Shown piece by piece: positions 6,731-7,094 of a stretch of 7,094 nt of DNA. Below the pieces are notes generated by a model. That model was not told where the DNA came from, did no database searches, and was given only the letters and a program-made list of their open reading frames with translations. The translations under genes and the position numbers were made by a program. Source of the DNA: Patescibacteria group bacterium (GTDB taxonomy: Bacteria > Patescibacteriota > Dojkabacteria > SC72 > T1SED10-24); contig SLSN01000006.1 in assembly GCA_007130415.1 (NCBI GenBank), forward strand, positions 1 to 7,094, written 5' to 3'. Each line of letters begins with the position of its first letter. Positions within the stretch are counted from its first letter, which is position 1.

Positions 6731-6731
6731 T
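6723..6731 (+). promoter_or_regulatory. Extended -10 promoter for the TrmH-family gene, overlapping rpmA stop
   Basis: TGATATAAT (6723-6731) is a perfect extended -10 element (TG-N-TATAAT). Such elements can work without a good -35, and none is obvious here. It ends 8 nt before the ATG at 6740, again predicting a leaderless transcript. The rpmA stop TAA (6728-6730) is inside the hexamer. Confidence 0.55.
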
Positions 6732-6739
6732 TATTCCGT

Positions 6740-7094
6740 ATGGGTAAAAATTATCATATCCAAGTGGATAGTAAAAATGCAATTCTCGAGTTATTAAAGG
6801 CAGGTAAATCTTTTGAGAAGATTTATGTTGCTACAAATGCTTTTAAAGACCCCAAAACACTAGCTATTCTTGATGAAGCGAGAAAGAGGGATGTACCTAT
6901 TATCAAGGTTCCCAGAAGGTCTATTGATAGAAAATCTAGAGGACGTGGTACAAAAAGTGTTTTAGGACTATTGATTTCTGAAAACTCTTGGGCTTTGGAT
7001 GAGCTTCTTAACCATCTTTTCTCACAGAAAAAAAATCCATTCTTTTTAATTCTAGATGATATTAAATATGCTCAGAATATAGGGGCTATATTTA
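6740..7094 (+). CDS. TrmH/SpoU-family (SPOUT) RNA 2'-O-methyltransferase, N-terminal part
   Basis: This gene is cut by the window end after 118 codons plus one base. The visible product begins MGKNYHIQVDSKNAILELLKAG, matching the L30e-like substrate-binding domain of RlmB-type enzymes, which 2'-O-methylate a 23S rRNA guanosine. Further family-like blocks are KIYVATNAF (27-35) and VPIIKVPRRSID (52-63). The linker leads into the SPOUT catalytic domain with PFFLILDDIKYAQNIGAIF (100-118), where N113-x-G-A is the start of motif 1 (usually LD.v.DP.N.GAi.R). The common L/I..HQG block of RlmB reads GTKSVLGLL (70-78), so the exact target is uncertain and other TrmH-family enzymes are possible. The start codon fits the family N-terminus. 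A 9-nt gap follows rpmA. Confidence 0.85.
   Translation, partial: MGKNYHIQVDSKNAILELLKAGKSFEKIYVATNAFKDPKTLAILDEARKRDVPIIKVPRRSIDRKSRGRGTKSVLGLLISENSWALDELLNHLFSQKKNPFFLILDDIKYAQNIGAIF

Noticed and set aside
1..7094. CRISPR array, insertion sequence, phage or defence system
   Set aside because: No spaced repeats, inverted-repeat ends, transposase or unknown gene cassette is visible; all genes belong to housekeeping families.

Overview
This AT-rich, tightly packed window looks like a piece of a small bacterial genome of the Candidate Phyla Radiation (Patescibacteria) type, possibly Microgenomates-like. That placement is an inference from very short intergenic gaps, lack of Shine-Dalgarno sites, a minimal division gene set and Lys/Glu-rich proteins, and no phylogeny could be run. 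The code appears standard: no coding region has an in-frame TGA, and all seven visible stops are TAA or TAG.

Layout. Positions 1-114, minus strand: the 5' part of tRNA-Gly(GCC), cut by the window edge, and a complete tRNA-Phe(GAA) 4 nt away. After a 70-bp divergent spacer, all remaining genes are on the plus strand. The first block is the division/cell-wall cluster ftsQ-ftsA-ftsZ followed by a SEDS peptidoglycan polymerase whose motifs are RodA-type. The second block is translation-related: rplU (bL21), a Trm11/THUMP-like RNA methyltransferase, rpmA (bL27), and the start of a TrmH/SPOUT-family rRNA methyltransferase that runs off the window.

How the genes work together. FtsZ polymerises at midcell, FtsA anchors it to the membrane through a C-terminal amphipathic helix, FtsQ is the bitopic divisome link, and the SEDS enzyme polymerises glycan strands. 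bL21 and bL27 are large-subunit proteins, and the two methyltransferases probably modify tRNA and rRNA.

The most interesting signal is regulatory. The four genes of the second block lack Shine-Dalgarno sites, and each has a -10-like hexamer ending 6-8 nt before its ATG. This predicts transcripts that begin at or next to the start codon (leaderless mRNAs). At three of these junctions the upstream TAA stop codon lies inside the -10 hexamer itself, and the rplU promoter is near-consensus (TTGACA, 17 nt, TAAAAT). I found no CRISPR array, mobile element or wholly new gene system. There is no gene-free stretch over 300 bases.
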